NCBI GenBank assembly: GCA_029851415.1
Contig: CM056744.1
Coordinates: 90,817,907 to 90,881,906 of the forward strand
Direction of reading: 5' to 3'
DNA: 64,000 nucleotides
Source: Eretmocerus hayati
Lineage: Eukaryota > Arthropoda > Insecta > Hymenoptera > Aphelinidae
Part shown: in pieces, positions 1 through 14,100 of the stretch
Layout: every line of letters begins with the position of its first letter
How positions within the stretch are numbered: the first letter of the stretch is position 1
The notes under the pieces: generated by a model
The model's database searches: none
What the model saw: only the letters and a program-made list of their open reading frames with translations
What the model was told of the DNA's origin: nothing
Position numbers and translations under genes: made by a program

Positions 1-3000
1 ACCGTCGTGAAGCAGGCTGCAAAATGAGATAAAATCTGTTTCATTCATGAAACTTTTTTATTTTTCAGAAAATCATACAGCAAAAAAGCATCAAAACTGT
101 GTGTACAGAATGTTATATATATTCAGCAAGAGTAACACGAAGTACTCTGCGAAGCGAACGTGAAACGTTTTTTGCCAGAGAAACAAACAGTAGATGAGCA
201 GGAGAGACAGAGACATTGATTCCCATATATCGCTTAGCGTCAATCATGATATTTTCCGCAGCTACTTTTTCCGCAATCGCCTGTGTCACTTTCCTCTTTT
301 TGCTTTGTCTACCCATTTTTCTCATATAAAAATTTCGTCAAATGAAGAATTTTTATTCTTTCAAAAAAGTGAGTGAACCGTCATCAGTAGTTGACAGGCT
401 GTCATCAATCACACATTTTTTTTTGTAACGGTATTCAATAATAAATAATATGATAGCTGTATTATCGCTAAATAAGCATCAATGTATCTCAAAATGACAT
501 TCTTATCTAAAATATATTTCCATGGCTCACTTAACTATACTTATAAGTAACTTTCATAACACAAGGGCACAATGAATTTAATTGAATTGATTCACAAAAA
601 TTATGGAAAAAAATCTATGAAACAAAGCGATCCTCTCACAAAGCGCTTTGCATTTATTAAAAATTCTTCCTACAATTTAATTAATTGTTAGATTTCGATC
701 CATACATAATCATTTTTTATAATATATATTTATATATTTATATGGTGTATATCTATATATAGTATATTTAGAAAGTGATGAATCATCGCTCCAAAAGATG
801 AAACTTTAGGATTTTGAAAAATTAAAAGTGTAATCTCTTCGTAGAAATAGAGTTTGAATGAATTTATGAACAGTAGCACTGATACAAACGACCTGCATAT
901 ACACCAACGCATATGTATGAAATTTTTCAAAATCCTAAGGTACTTTAACGTGATCAACATAGTTTTTAATACACTTCTCGAATTCTCTTTATTGAGAACG
1001 ATAAAAAGTGCTTGCACATCATTTTTTCTTTTTTTTTTTCCAATTTACTGAGTTTATCGCTTAGAAGTCGCCAGAACACCTTTCCATAAGAAATTATTTT
1101 GACAATTATCATTTTCATACTTTTTTGATAACCACGATTATTCCAAACATTTAATCATCTGATAACTATCATTGATGTGATATACAAGCCTATTATGCTT
1201 AAATGTTAGTGACTGCACATATATAAATTCAATATGATTTATCGATTGGGATCAATTGTGATGAAAAGTGTCGAATGGACCATCAGGAATACTATAAATT
1301 TTACACGCGAAGACATTACACTCGCGATTTATCGTAACAGTGTTTCCATCCTATAACTATTCCTCTCGAATTCACATTATTTAAATGATCTCATACATGC
1401 TTGCATTGTTTCATTCATTCATTATGGCTATAAGAAGACAGTGTCAATGTTACCATTTGACTGAAACTGCTCCTATATAGCGACATATATTTATTTACAT
1501 AGACTCTGAAGTAGCGCCACCAAAAACGCCTTAAGAATTCTGAATCTTATAAAAAAAAAAAAAAAAAAAAAAAAAATTAAAGAACGTTCAGTACCAATAG
1601 TTTCGAGATGTAATCCTGAAAAAATGCCATGAATTTTGGATCTTCAGCGTCATAGCATAATATACCTAATTTATGTACGACGCGAAAGAAAAATATTTCA
1701 ACAACATATCATAATTTCATTTCGTATCTTGAATGGATTCAAATATACATGGGTCAATGGCATTCAAATTTTAATTTTACAGATTGAGTGTCATACTATT
1801 GATACGGCTTATGGAAAATTGAATTGAAAATGAGTCAAAAAAAATCTTAGTTAGAGCTATCACGAACGAATCATACCGTTTCTCTGTTAGTCGGAGTGCA
1901 ATGGATACACGTTTGAAGCATACAAACGTTATCATCTTTACCCCATTAGTACATACACATAGCGTTCCATCCGAGATGAATGTTTCAAATCAATATAATG
2001 CATTAGCTATCTTATGACATCAGTTAAAAGATATAACCGTATTTTTACAGATCGAAATTGTAAAAACATCGACCAAGTGCAAGCTTAGGAACGACCGATT
2101 TACAAAATCGGTTCCGGGATTTACAGGTCGTTGCATATTTTTTTGGATTATGATATAGAGTTGCTATTTTATTATATGAACAAGGACTGTGAAGAATGAT
2201 GTATTTTTTGTTAACGCACGTGCAGTGAAAATGCTCAAATGAAATTTTAGAGCGCGCTCGCAGTAAAAATCTTGAAAATCTCTATCAAAACCCTTGCAAA
2301 ATCTGCTTAGAATGGTTTGAAATCGAAATCGTTCTCCGGCACTTTTCAGTGCCTTTTCGAGAAGCTTGACAAACTATAAATTTTGTATATACGTACTGAA
2401 CTCGCACGCATCGGCTCAAGTATCTTATCGTTCTTTCTTTTAAGTATTCTTGAATGATTGAATTGTTGGGCATGGAGATTCGAGTATAAGTTTCAGTTCT
2501 CCGTGTAGCAGGAAAGACCAGTAGAGCCACTTCATACATATTTTGAATTATTGGTATCTATGTGTGGAACGTCTCATTTTTCACGAAATAAGGACTGTTT
2601 GGTGTTTCTTTTTTAAAATTCAATGTGCACGTTTTGGGGCCAAGATATTCCATTCATTTTTATTGACAATGAACGTCCAAACAAGTCGGTATAATTGACA
2701 ATAATCGACGCAGGAAATTTTCAAAATTTCATGCCCATTTAATAATCCGTAAGTTCATTTTCCACCATTGATATAGCGGACTCGTTGCGACGCTGCTTTT
2801 TCGTAATTTTATTTCAGTCATGAACTGAACCATCGCAATTGGCTAGAAACGCTCATTTGGAACTTATAGACTCGACTTTGACTCATTGTTCACGACTTTG
2901 ATGAAGTAAACCATTACGATAGATTGTTATGGGCGAATTTTCCAAGCATTTCTGAGTTGGCAAAGTGTGAATAACGAAAAATTGCGGGTCTCATCGGTGG

Positions 3001-4498
3001 GACCCGTTGCCACGACTGTGTTAGACAAGTACTAAATGGGCGAAACAAAGTCATATCACTGTAATATTCCTCTTTCAAGTATTTCTATTTTTATCTGGCT
3101 ATTTTGATTCACCAGCATGGCAGATGTATTCATTCTTGAAATGACTGTCACGGCATTAGTAAAAAATCGTCTAAATGCAAAAGCGAACGTCTTTCTCATG
3201 AATTTTGGAAGTTGAGGCGAGCCACGGAAAATTTGTGACCGATTCCCGAAATTTCACATTTTTAGCTCACTACAAAATTATTGGTATAATCCTGCGAATC
3301 GGAATTCACAGTTGAGAAATAGCCAATTTTTAAGCATGCGCGTATCTTGGGAAGTTTTGATTTTTCTTACACCTGGCAAAATGCATGGAAAGAGAGTATC
3401 ATCGGCTTGTGTATTGCAATCTATGTTTTTTTTTCTTTCATATCTAAGACGGCAAAAAATTTTGGAACTTTATACAATTCAACCATTGCTGGTTTTCGGC
3501 TTTGAACACAATTTCAAATCAAAATTGCAAAAGCTTCTTCCGTATAATTGAAGAGTCGAAATTCTGATGCAAATATTTCACACAGTGTGAGGAACACGAA
3601 AAACGTGCCGTAGCTCTCTGAGACTACGCGTTTGTATTATGTTTTTATAAAAATCAGGCCGATTCGGTGAGGATTCTATTCTAGCAATTGTGGAAAATAA
3701 TATTTTACTATTCACTCCTTGCACTTAATGTGCGTTTGCTAAGGGGGGGGGGGGTGCGTAGATATTTGACTTCAACATTACTAACAACAACAGTGATGGC
3801 GCTTATTTTACGTAATCGTATTTTTAAGAAAAAAAACTGCGCGAGCAGCTTCAAATTCTATGATCAAGTGCGGTCAATCTCAAAATTGAGAAACACCAAT
3901 ACAAAGATTCAAAGATATCAAATTTGGTATTTGCAGACGATGTTTACCTATCTTGTATTATGCAGGTTTCAAAGATTTACATATGGATCGTTTCATTACT
4001 CAATTTAAAATTTTTGGATAACATTATCAATGAAACGTTTGGTGATTACATACATATGACTGTATTATCATGATTTTATATTCTAGCATTTTGGCGTAGC
4101 ATCCTCATTAAAACTGAGAATTTCTACGTCAACTGATGCATTCATAAGTTTTCTTAACTGGTCAAACTAGGCTTGATGGAACATTTGACAATAATTGTAT
4201 ATTTAGCTCATAATGCAACCACTTAACGGATCTTAAATCATAATTTGTGAGCTCCACATGATAATTTTTTGTCACGCGTCAAAGCTTATTTCATTGATGA
4301 CACAAGTTGCGATAGTGGTGGAAAAAAATTTTGAGCCCTCGGATAGGTATAGAGGTATAGATGGACGATGATGAGCGCGATTTGTAACAAAATGGACATT
4401 TTTCCCTTTCAATTTTACGCCCACATAATAATGGATGAACGAGTTCAGGCTTTGCCAATATTTTTCCGACGTCTGCTTAGTAAAAGACCGGATGCTAC
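1..4498. other. Intergenic DNA downstream of Fas1
   Basis: AT-rich sequence without a recognisable gene on either strand; the open frames here are short, lack family motifs and have no coding-like composition. It holds an A26 run at 1551-1576 and a G-run near 3744-3754. A palindromic GGGTCCCACCGATGAGACCC block at about 2987-3006 resembles one at 37742-37767. Confidence 0.5.
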
Positions 4499-4504
4499 TT
4501 TATT
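4499..4504 (-). terminator. Candidate poly(A) signal of Fas1
   Basis: AATAAA on the minus strand (tttatt on plus), 429 nt downstream of the Fas1 stop codon. It is the first canonical hexamer I see after the stop, giving a 3' UTR of about 450 nt. Insect nervous-system genes often use several distal signals, so a longer 3' UTR is possible. Transcript evidence is needed to place the real end. Confidence 0.4.
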
Positions 4505-4932
4505 GTGAGAATCTATTATCACTGCCTACTTCTTTCGTTAGGCCAATTGGTGTATAGTGCTGATATCTAATTAGAAAAGTTGAGGGCAAACTGTCTGATT
4601 TCTACAGCGTCTTGGTATTTCATCAGAAAAATCAACATGAATACGGATCTTCGAATATCTTATTAATACTACGTCTTGAGTTGTTTCATATCAGAATAAT
4701 ACTTTCCGTTCGTTACTCCACCGAGTACAAGAATCAGAGGTCACAATAATGTAAACTCTAATTGCTACTGACAACAGATCAAAATCGTCCGAGTTCAAAG
4801 ACTTTCAGATAGAATAATATACCTGGACGACTTTCAACCTAATTACACTTGTTGAAATAGACGAGACGCAACGTAAAATTACCTTCGGTGTTGTTTCTTG
4901 AACTCTTGAGATCATGTCTCGGTATATGACAC

Positions 4933-5132
4933 TTACAGAAGCCATTTGGTGATGAGAATAGTTAGAACATTGGGAAGGACAAAGGTGACGAAGGATCGAC
5001 TGCCACTGCCCGTTACTTGGACATCACTTTCGGAGACCAGCACACCGTCGATTACGTGAATTATGCCATTTGTGCAGGCCACATCCGGTCGGATTACTTT
5101 GTATTTCTTGTTATTCCATTCGATGATATAAC
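4933..5132 (-). CDS. Fas1: Fas1 last coding exon: end of domain 4 and GPI-anchor signal
   Basis: The acceptor is GGTTCCAG at 5134-5133. Two bases complete a Ser codon, then 65 residues and TAA at 4935-4933. [20 protein letters not shown] leads into the H2 box [12 protein letters not shown], matching [15 protein letters not shown] of Drosophila. The protein ends with a small-residue patch, VTGSGSRS, followed by a hydrophobic tail of about 20 residues ending TILITKWLL. That is the expected layout of a GPI-attachment signal, with the anchored residue within GSGS. There is no cytoplasmic tail. Confidence 0.96.
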
Positions 5133-8100
5133 CTGGAACCGCTACAATGAATTCTTAATTTCAAATGTTCAGAAACGCTTTTTAATTGCAATCATGACTA
5201 ATAGAAGCGTATAGCAACCTCTCAAAAAGCATTTTCTTCGATAATAGGCATCGTCAGATCCTTTCATTTCTGTGTAGTTATGATATTTTTATGATGATAA
5301 TTGATAGAAATAATCCCAAGTTGGACCGTTGGATGATGAATGATTTTCTTTACAGGTTAGAAAAAAGTTGAAAAAATCTTCTTAGTCTTTATACGAAAAC
5401 ATTCGGGCCAAATACTAGCAATTAAGCTTATATGAGAATCCATAATGCTCTCGTATTTCTGAAAATTTACAATGAGTTGGAATGAAATGAGCACTAGTGA
5501 GAACACTAATAAGCAAGTGAATTCCGAGAGCTATAACTTGGAAATGAGACAGTGACGGTCCATATTTTCACATCTTCATACTTCGATACTAAGCTTACAT
5601 TGATGAATATAAAAATATATAGATGATAATCTCGAATGATTAGCAAAGCTATGGATCAATCGAATTGCAGTTTTTAGCTGATAGCGCGACAAATCATGCT
5701 CAATTTGAAACCTGATTTTGCAGGTGAGTAATATGGTTTGGTATAAGCTCATCCTCAAAAAATTCGTTGCATGCAAAAGATGCAAGATTGAAAGAATAGG
5801 AATTGCTTGGGTAGAAGACCTCTTTTTGTATTTTCCAAACCCAATGACTATCCTTGGAAAAATACATTCTTTGATTTCTACTAAAGTCACGCAAAAAAGG
5901 ATTTTTCAAAATTTTCATTTCGAACAGTACTTTGTTTAAGACAAGTATAATAATTTCCGCCCTTGTGAGACCAGTTGTGCCAAATAATTGAAAACTCGTA
6001 TATTAACTTGATAGATTGCCGAGGCAGTCTCCCTATTTCCGGATGGTGTATAAGGAACAGGTAGGATAATTTTTTGAAGGAATTTTTTTTCCGGAAGCTT
6101 GAAGTTTACTATTCTCACAGATGATAAAATGATTGAATGTGTAATGATACGAAAAATGCACGATAAGCCAACTTTGCATGAGTGCATGAATGGCTATTTC
6201 AATAAGTATTTTAACTCACCACCATAATTAGGGATAATCGCGTTCTCATCATAAAAATTGTCGGCTGGATATCAATAGAATTTTTAATAATGAATAATCA
6301 TGAATGTTCACATACTTCAAATAAACCCGAACAAATCGAAGATTCGACTGATATTACGAACCCGTGGCTTCATCGCTCTCGGAAGTTTCATACCTTTGAA
6401 TTGACTTGCAAAGGCTATTTCATCAAAAAAATATTTTAATAAAGGAAAGTTGAATGAAAAACTCAAGATAATGAATTTGAATAGCTATCAACAAGGTAAA
6501 TCTTGTCATTGAAATGTGGAATAGCAGCTAGTCGTTTTAGAGCGCGAATTTCGAAAAGTAAGATTCTATTACAACCAAAAAACGAATGATCTAGTTGCTT
6601 ACATGCTGACTGACTAGAACAAATTTGAAAATAGGGAGGTTTCCGAACCAGATGAGAATGTTTTTGAGCTATTCTTTCTACTTTCATCGTATCAAATCGA
6701 TTGTTTCAAACAAATTTCAATCTCCAGGGGGTCGTCAATTACACCAATTAAGTTACGGCTGTGAATAATATTCGAAAGAGTTTGAAATAAAAATACTCAC
6801 TTCTTGAAGTCTCTTGATTCCCTTGACTGCTTGGATATATTTGCTCTTGATTTTCCTTGACGATAACTTTAACTTTGTCCCTCATTGTTTTGAGCGCGCA
6901 ACTTCCATTTTTACTACACTCGACTAGCTTCTTCATCGTGAGATCCTCTCCAACGGCGAGATGTCTTTCGAGTATCTGTTTTGTCTGGATTACAAGAAGA
7001 AAAAAAAAGATATTCAATCGAGTTTGACGAACCAAATGTAAAACACGATCTTTGTGAGATATGGAAAAGAATCAGTGTATTGACACTTACGTGGTAGGAA
7101 AAATCGTCCATGAAAAGTTTCTTTTGCACCGAGGGTGCCCACACTTCAAGAGCGATCCAAGCCTTGTCTTGAGGTGCGAAATAGGTATAACGCTTTTTTG
7201 GGTTTCCAAGTTGCTCATTGAATTCGTAGCGGTTACCCAAGTGATAAGTCGAGCTGGGGACAAAAATAACAGGAATTAATTTTTGTGCAACAAAAATTAT
7301 CCTCTTTTTTTTAAAACCTTTCTGAGACGCGGGCATGGACAGGGAGCTCTGTTTGGAGTAACGTCACGTAAACTGTATCCAAAAAGTTATACATTTTATG
7401 AAAAATAATCTTAACAGCGGATGAATGTTATATAATTTTTATTTTTCGCAATCTCCCGTAGTAGAGATAATGAGGAAATATCAAAGACAATAATCAGGTT
7501 CGATTTTTCATATCAACACAGAGACATTTTTCAAGGTATATTTTCAAGAAAACGGCGAGTCAGTCAATCAAAACTAAAGCGAATGATCAATCCTGGTAGA
7601 AATCTGAGCATTTTTTTTGGCCACCTGACCAATTTTTGGCCAGTTTTCTTAGGTTAAAAATGGTCTCATGTAAATGGCCAAGAAATGGCCAATTTTTGAC
7701 CATATTTCTGCCAACATAACCTCAAGAATTGACAATCAAGTTTCAAAAAGGTAAAAGATAAATCGTCTATTTCGTTTCTCAAGGGAACGGTTAACATGTG
7801 CTCATGAATTTTTGAGAATTCCCCAATTAGTGATTTTAGAGGTCATATCACATATTTCAGGGGAGTTACATATTTTATTATGAAAGTACCCACAAATGTA
7901 TCTTATGTATGTGGTAAATTGGTCATTCTGATAGCTTATATACTCAAAATGTCAAACATAACCTCAAAAAAGCACTGAATACACGTAAATACCAGAATTG
8001 AGGTTGACGCTTACTCTATCGATGAACACATCTGTGCTTTCGTAAGGTCCCAAGGCAACTTTTGTGTTGAGATAATGGTAAAATTCATCTTTGAGGGTGA

Positions 8101-11100
8101 TTTGTTCGATAATTTTCAGTATTTATTATTGAATTATCAACGTGAAATCATTGATAAACATCTACTCAGGATTTTTGATCAATGCGGATTTCATCATTAT
8201 CTCAATATAGAAAATTGCCTTTTGAGTCTTCGAATACCCCTCCAACCCCAGATATGATCATCGAAAGAGTAAGAGCCAACCTCGATTTTGGTATTTAATT
8301 GTATTAAGAGCTATTTTGAGATTATGTCCAAAATTACGGGTATTGAGGTTATGTTTGACATTTTGAGTATCTGACCATACTCTTTGGTCAAATTTTTTTC
8401 TCGCGAACACTATTCCATATCCTAGAATACTATCCTCATCTTTCCTGATTACTTCATGAACATTTCCAGAATTTTTGAACCGTCATCTCGCATTCGTTTT
8501 ATCGATGTCCTTGACAGTTTCATACAAATTATCATAATAAAACCATGTTGTAATCCTGGTAGTTCCGGTAGTTCTGCAAGACAATATCTATCAAGATCTC
8601 CAACTTCATTTGTATAATATATTGAAGCTTGACGTGCTCATCAGCTAAGAATTTCAGGAAAGATAGATATTGCTTATACAATTGACAAAATTCATTATGA
8701 AACCATTCGAAGAGCCGCTGAAATAGATTCGTGCTTAATCCCATTGGCCAAAAACTGGCCAAAAAGCATTACATGGTTGGCCAATTTATGGCCAGTTATT
8801 GGCCAAAAAATGCTCACCATCTCTACATATGTCCTGCATATGTCACAGGAGTCTATCGTGAATGGAGAATTTGAATACAGGAAGACAGGACTTTATTGCT
8901 GCCCACGTGAATGCTCCTGCAGCTAATGCAATTTCAGCGAGGCTCAAGGTGAATGGGCGTTCGCCGTCGAAGTACACAGTTGATGAGGAATTCGTTGCAT
9001 TATATAAATTAAAATTTAAAAAGTGATGGAAAATCGCATCGTTGAGAAAGACATCCACTCAAGGCTTTATGAGATGAGTTTTAAACAAGTTTTTACATCC
9101 CTATCTTTTTTCGTCTTTTTTGAAGATATATTCGCTCTTTCACGCGTCTTGCTGGAAATCGAATTGCCGCCCATAGGGATTTCAAGCATTGCATACATCT
9201 GCCATATGCTCTGGAAAGAGCCTGAGATTGGAATCATCGAATCTTTATCTGCAGATTTGGATCTATGAAGTTATTACATTGATTTGGAAGGTATGTTAAG
9301 ATTAATGACGGATTATAAAGAAATACATTTTCAAAATGTAGGGACGGACGAGCATCCAGGGTGGAGTGAGTCACTCCTCAAAATGAGAAGAATCGCACAT
9401 TCAGATCTGGTGAATTTTTTTTAAAATCTGGAGTCGACTCACATCATCCTGGCGTAGAGTTATACATTTATTAAATTGAGCATGTTTGACACTGAGAATA
9501 TCACTGTATTATGAGCTTTAGATTTCTGACATTTACACGAGTGCCATGCAGTTATTAGTGATTCGAGTCGAGCTTGTGACTGCTTCTTTTCTAACGTTGA
9601 AAAAAATACTTGAAGTATTCAACGTATCGAGGACAACTTCCCACAAAGTTTCTCAAATCTTTTCTTGATCCAATTCTGATTCAATTTATATGAAATTGGA
9701 TAGCATGTCTGCATAAGATGGTGAGCGTCTCCCTAGAGCTCAGACTACGGTTTCAATCAGATGGAATATTATCTCTTGGGAAGTTCAAGTTATATTGAAG
9801 TGGTAGTACAAAAATCTTCTCCATAAATATTGATATTACAAGCTCAGCACATCTCAGGAGCAATGACGATAGAAATTCAACTAAATTATTCACACTCCGA
9901 CTAAAACTGATATCCTCTACTAAAAAAAAAATCATCATTTGCACGCCATCAAATCGGCCGATCTTTCTGTAGGGCGATTTCTACCAGTCCGCCCAATTCG
10001 CATGTAAGAAAAATTTCAAGATAGCACAGAAATAAGATGTATGTGATCGACTCACTTAAGGGTTGGGTCCGTTCTGAGCTTGTCAAGGACCGTAGAGTAG
10101 GGCACTCCGAACACTCGATCGATTATGTGGATGATGCCGTTGGTCGCGCCGATATTGGCTGTGATGATGGACGCATTTACTCCACCGCCCTCGACTGTGA
10201 CGCTGTGGTTGCCCGATGGGCCTACCGCCACGTCAAAGTACAAATTCGTACGTTCCAGTGACGTTGCCACCTGTAGCGCACAATTCATCTTTCCGTGAAT
10301 AGATTTTCATAATTCTAGTTAATCATCATCTTCAGCGAGTCTCAAAGGATCTTATTTCATGATCAAATGATTCAAAATGAGATATTTTGTATTACTAAAA
10401 ATTTTCTACTGTCCATGGTAAATTTTTGATCTCCGTAAGGTCTCCATGAGACCCGCAAGAAGAACATTTTCGTAAATAATATTTGAGCAGAATTCCTTCA
10501 AATCGTTCTGATCTACTTTTCAGTTCATTTCATTGATGATTTTTGTATTATAGTGTGGGGCAGAATTGATTAATATAGAAAGTCTGCTCATCACTTATAA
10601 TTTTGTATCGATCATCAAATTGTGATCGAGGTGTTCAATCTAACAAGACCTATGTGGAATAGGTCTTGTTAGATTGAATTATGTATATGAAAAATATGAT
10701 GACTAGCTCATATCAACATGCTTATAGATAAGTGGATCATCTCATCTGGTTGTTAGCTCATCATTAGCTGTTATTCATACCTAGGACAATGTTCGAACAT
10801 ATACATAAGTAGAAAGTGAATCAGAGATCAAAACATGCCAAAATGATTGCCTACAAAAAAATTTGATGCAATGTGACAGGTCAGGAGCAATAAGGAACTG
10901 AGGAAAAGATACACCATGAAAAAGTCAAATTGTAATTGAAGTAACTATTTGCTCTATGAATCTACCATCCCAGTCATGATCAATATTGGAGTACTATGCA
11001 AAATTACCATTATTGAACTGTGAAAGTATTATACATCCAGCGTGTGAGTACATTGATTCTGGGTAATCTTCATTATTCCCCCGTAAAATACATTTTTAAA

Positions 11101-14100
11101 GGTTCGAATATCGAGCAGAGTCCGAATAGCAATCTCTTAAAAAGTCAAAAGGTCGGGTTGCATTACACGCTGTAGCTATTAGATAGTCGCTTGAGAATAC
11201 GAGAGCGTTGAGATTGAGTTTTTTGCCGCGCATCTCTCGCGATTTTTACTTGCAAATCGAGCGGATCAAATGTCTTTTATCTCAATTCTCGTCCGAGGGT
11301 CTGCGGCAGTCAATCTGCGATCCAGCTTTGTCGCACTGATCCGTTTTCATGAATTTTCCGACTAAAGCTTTGCCGAGAGTCACGTTCGATTACCTCGTCG
11401 CGACGGAAAGGACTTTGCTGCGCCCAAGATCCGACCGTAACGGACGGAGCAATTCCCTCTCATGTAATACTGCCTCCGAGCAGGGCGGATTATTCATTCG
11501 AGATTCCGTGATCGATAATTTGTTCTAGTCCTTCCCCATTTCTTCGACGGCGAAGCAATCGCATCCCTCCGTTTTACTTGGACGACACTTGTAAAGTAGT
11601 TTTCAAATTCGTTTCAGCAATGGTCACTTATTCGAACACTTATTGGATATACATGCATGAAACGCTCAGCGATTGGCCTGCCTTTAGAAATATACTCTTG
11701 GGCAATAGTGTACACTTGAATGAGAAAGATCCCATTTTGGAAGTTCGTGGCGCCAGTTTCGTTTGTTCAAAATGACTCTAATTCGGTTCATTTTTCAGAT
11801 ATTCACAGGTACTGCACAAGAGCTCTTTGGAACTCCTTCTAAGCAACGCGATAGATTTATGCTAGGTCTGTGGAAGTTTTGTGCTATTTTGTGAGAACAA
11901 GGGAGAAATTCGAACCTCTATAGTTCGGACAGATCTTGATGGATCGAGATGGATTATTATTTACAAAATTCCGATTTGATCCAGCGAAAATTTGCGGAAT
12001 GCTGTGGAAAGCCATCAGAGAAGATTCGAATAGCTACGAAAAAGCTACAAAATGAGCTGAAGTAGAGTCATTGTGAGTTAGCGAGATTGGAACAATCAAA
12101 ATTTCAAGATTGGATCTTTCTTTTTTGAACGATACAAAATGTCGACCGGTAGCTCATTACAATTTTATTTTGATCTTTGTTTATTCCAATCCAAAAAAGT
12201 GTTAAAACTTGAATGTAATCAATTTATCAATCAATCGTTGGACACGGAAAATACCAATCGATATAGTTTCGTATTTGAAGAAAAAGTTTTTATTTGCACA
12301 GAATAAAATTTCTTTACGATAGTGATGGAATTCGATCACAATTCGACAGTTTGAATAGTGAATAAAACTTGACTCGGGCGCTGTATGTCATCAAACATTC
12401 ATTGAAACACGACCGTACTGATGGTTTTTGTTTGCATCAACCGTGACTCTTGAAAAGTTTTGTTTCAGGTCTCATGTATGTGTGGAGTCGATGGAGAACA
12501 GGGTTCGCAACAGAAAATGTTCGTTCAAATATGCAGGGCTCAGCAAGCGATCGACAATGTGAGCGTTGACACGCGCAGTTCGATGAAAATTTGCTCGCGC
12601 GAACTTTCCGAAATTCTCGTGCAAGTTTTTCAAATCCATCAAATTCCAATGCACTTGCAGCTTTGGTTGCAAACATTCCTCAAAACTTTGTACGAACTCG
12701 CCTCGAAGTTGGATGAATAATCTCTATCTGCAGAATTTTCTCGAGCGTGGTACATTGGCATTTTGATTTTCCGTAATTTACGCCTTCGTGATATTGGATG
12801 AGGGTACGTTTTTTTTGGATTATCATGAATAGATATGATCATCAAACCGAAGTATGGACGCACCCTTTTGGTTTCACGAATTAATGAGATCGATGATTCT
12901 AGCGATAGTGGATGATGTGAAAGTGGCGAAACGATGTGGATTTGTGCAAGCTTCGCGCGTGAATTTTGCCGAGAACAATCCACTCAGGGAATATGTATAC
13001 ATACACCGGCGTGTGCTCAACTATAATCCATGAGAGCAATGTTGGCTCACGTCAAATGGACTAAAAGTGCATCTGGCACTGCTGCAATTTATGCGTTTCA
13101 ACAGCTGCACTATACAATCCTACTATGAAAAATCGTCTCTGCCCATAAACTCTCTATGTGCATGCCAACGTTTTTATTGGCTCAAAATACCGCAAATTTT
13201 GCACTCCTCGTGATTTTTCATGCACACATTGACAGACGACTCGAATTTGTTTCATCCTATATGAGTGAAGTATTTATAGTGATGGCGGATGTTATATCGG
13301 TTATAATAATTTGAAAATAAGGGAGATTGGGTGGGCTGAAAGGGTGAAAAAAGTGATGGAAACAGTTGATGGCAGAGCTCGATATGAATGTAAAAAAGCA
13401 ATTTTCGACGCGGGTGGTGCCCTGAAAGTGTAGAAAAAACAGGTAAATAGATAGTGAGGGGGATGGAGAAGAAGAGAAAAGAGCTACGCGAGGCGCCTGA
13501 ACAGAGAAAATTCTACCTTGTAATTGGATTTGAGTTTCGTATTACCGCACGAGTGTAGGTACATCTTTAAGCGGAGAAAGGTGGAAAATTACGGAGAGGA
13601 AAGAAAAAGGTTGAAACCGACGCTTTCCGCTCTGGTGGCGAAGAAAAATCGAGTAGAAAGAGACACGAGAAGGAGGTGAACTCTGAGGGGTCAAATTACA
13701 CTCGACCCGGAAGAGAAACGAGAGTATAGAGCTCGCGGCGGCTCATCATCGTCCCATCGAGCACCGATTAGTGAATGCTAGGAGAGGGAAAAGAGAATTT
13801 AGCGATTTTTTCTGCTTTACTATAGAACTAGAGTTAGAGTTTTGCTGTTCTATGTCTATTTTGCGCTTGGATTTATGGAACACGCGTCATTTGAATCTCG
13901 TTGAGATGTCATTCAAGGTATATGTGCACGAGCCGAGCAATGAGCGAAGCCCTGATTAATTTCCATTTGCATCATCGGGCATGAGTTTTCTAGCAGCCTC
14001 GATCACGAAATAGCAGACGTTCCATACATGTATGAATCGCTATTTGATTCCATTGCCTTGACAAACCGAAAAATTTTCGTGAATACATTTCTAGGTATGC

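Noticed and set aside
8843..9058. Minus-strand frame with a hydrophobic end ([18 protein letters not shown]), considered as an alternative last exon with a second GPI signal
   Set aside because: No acceptor in the right phase lies upstream without an intervening stop. It shows no similarity to a FAS1 domain.
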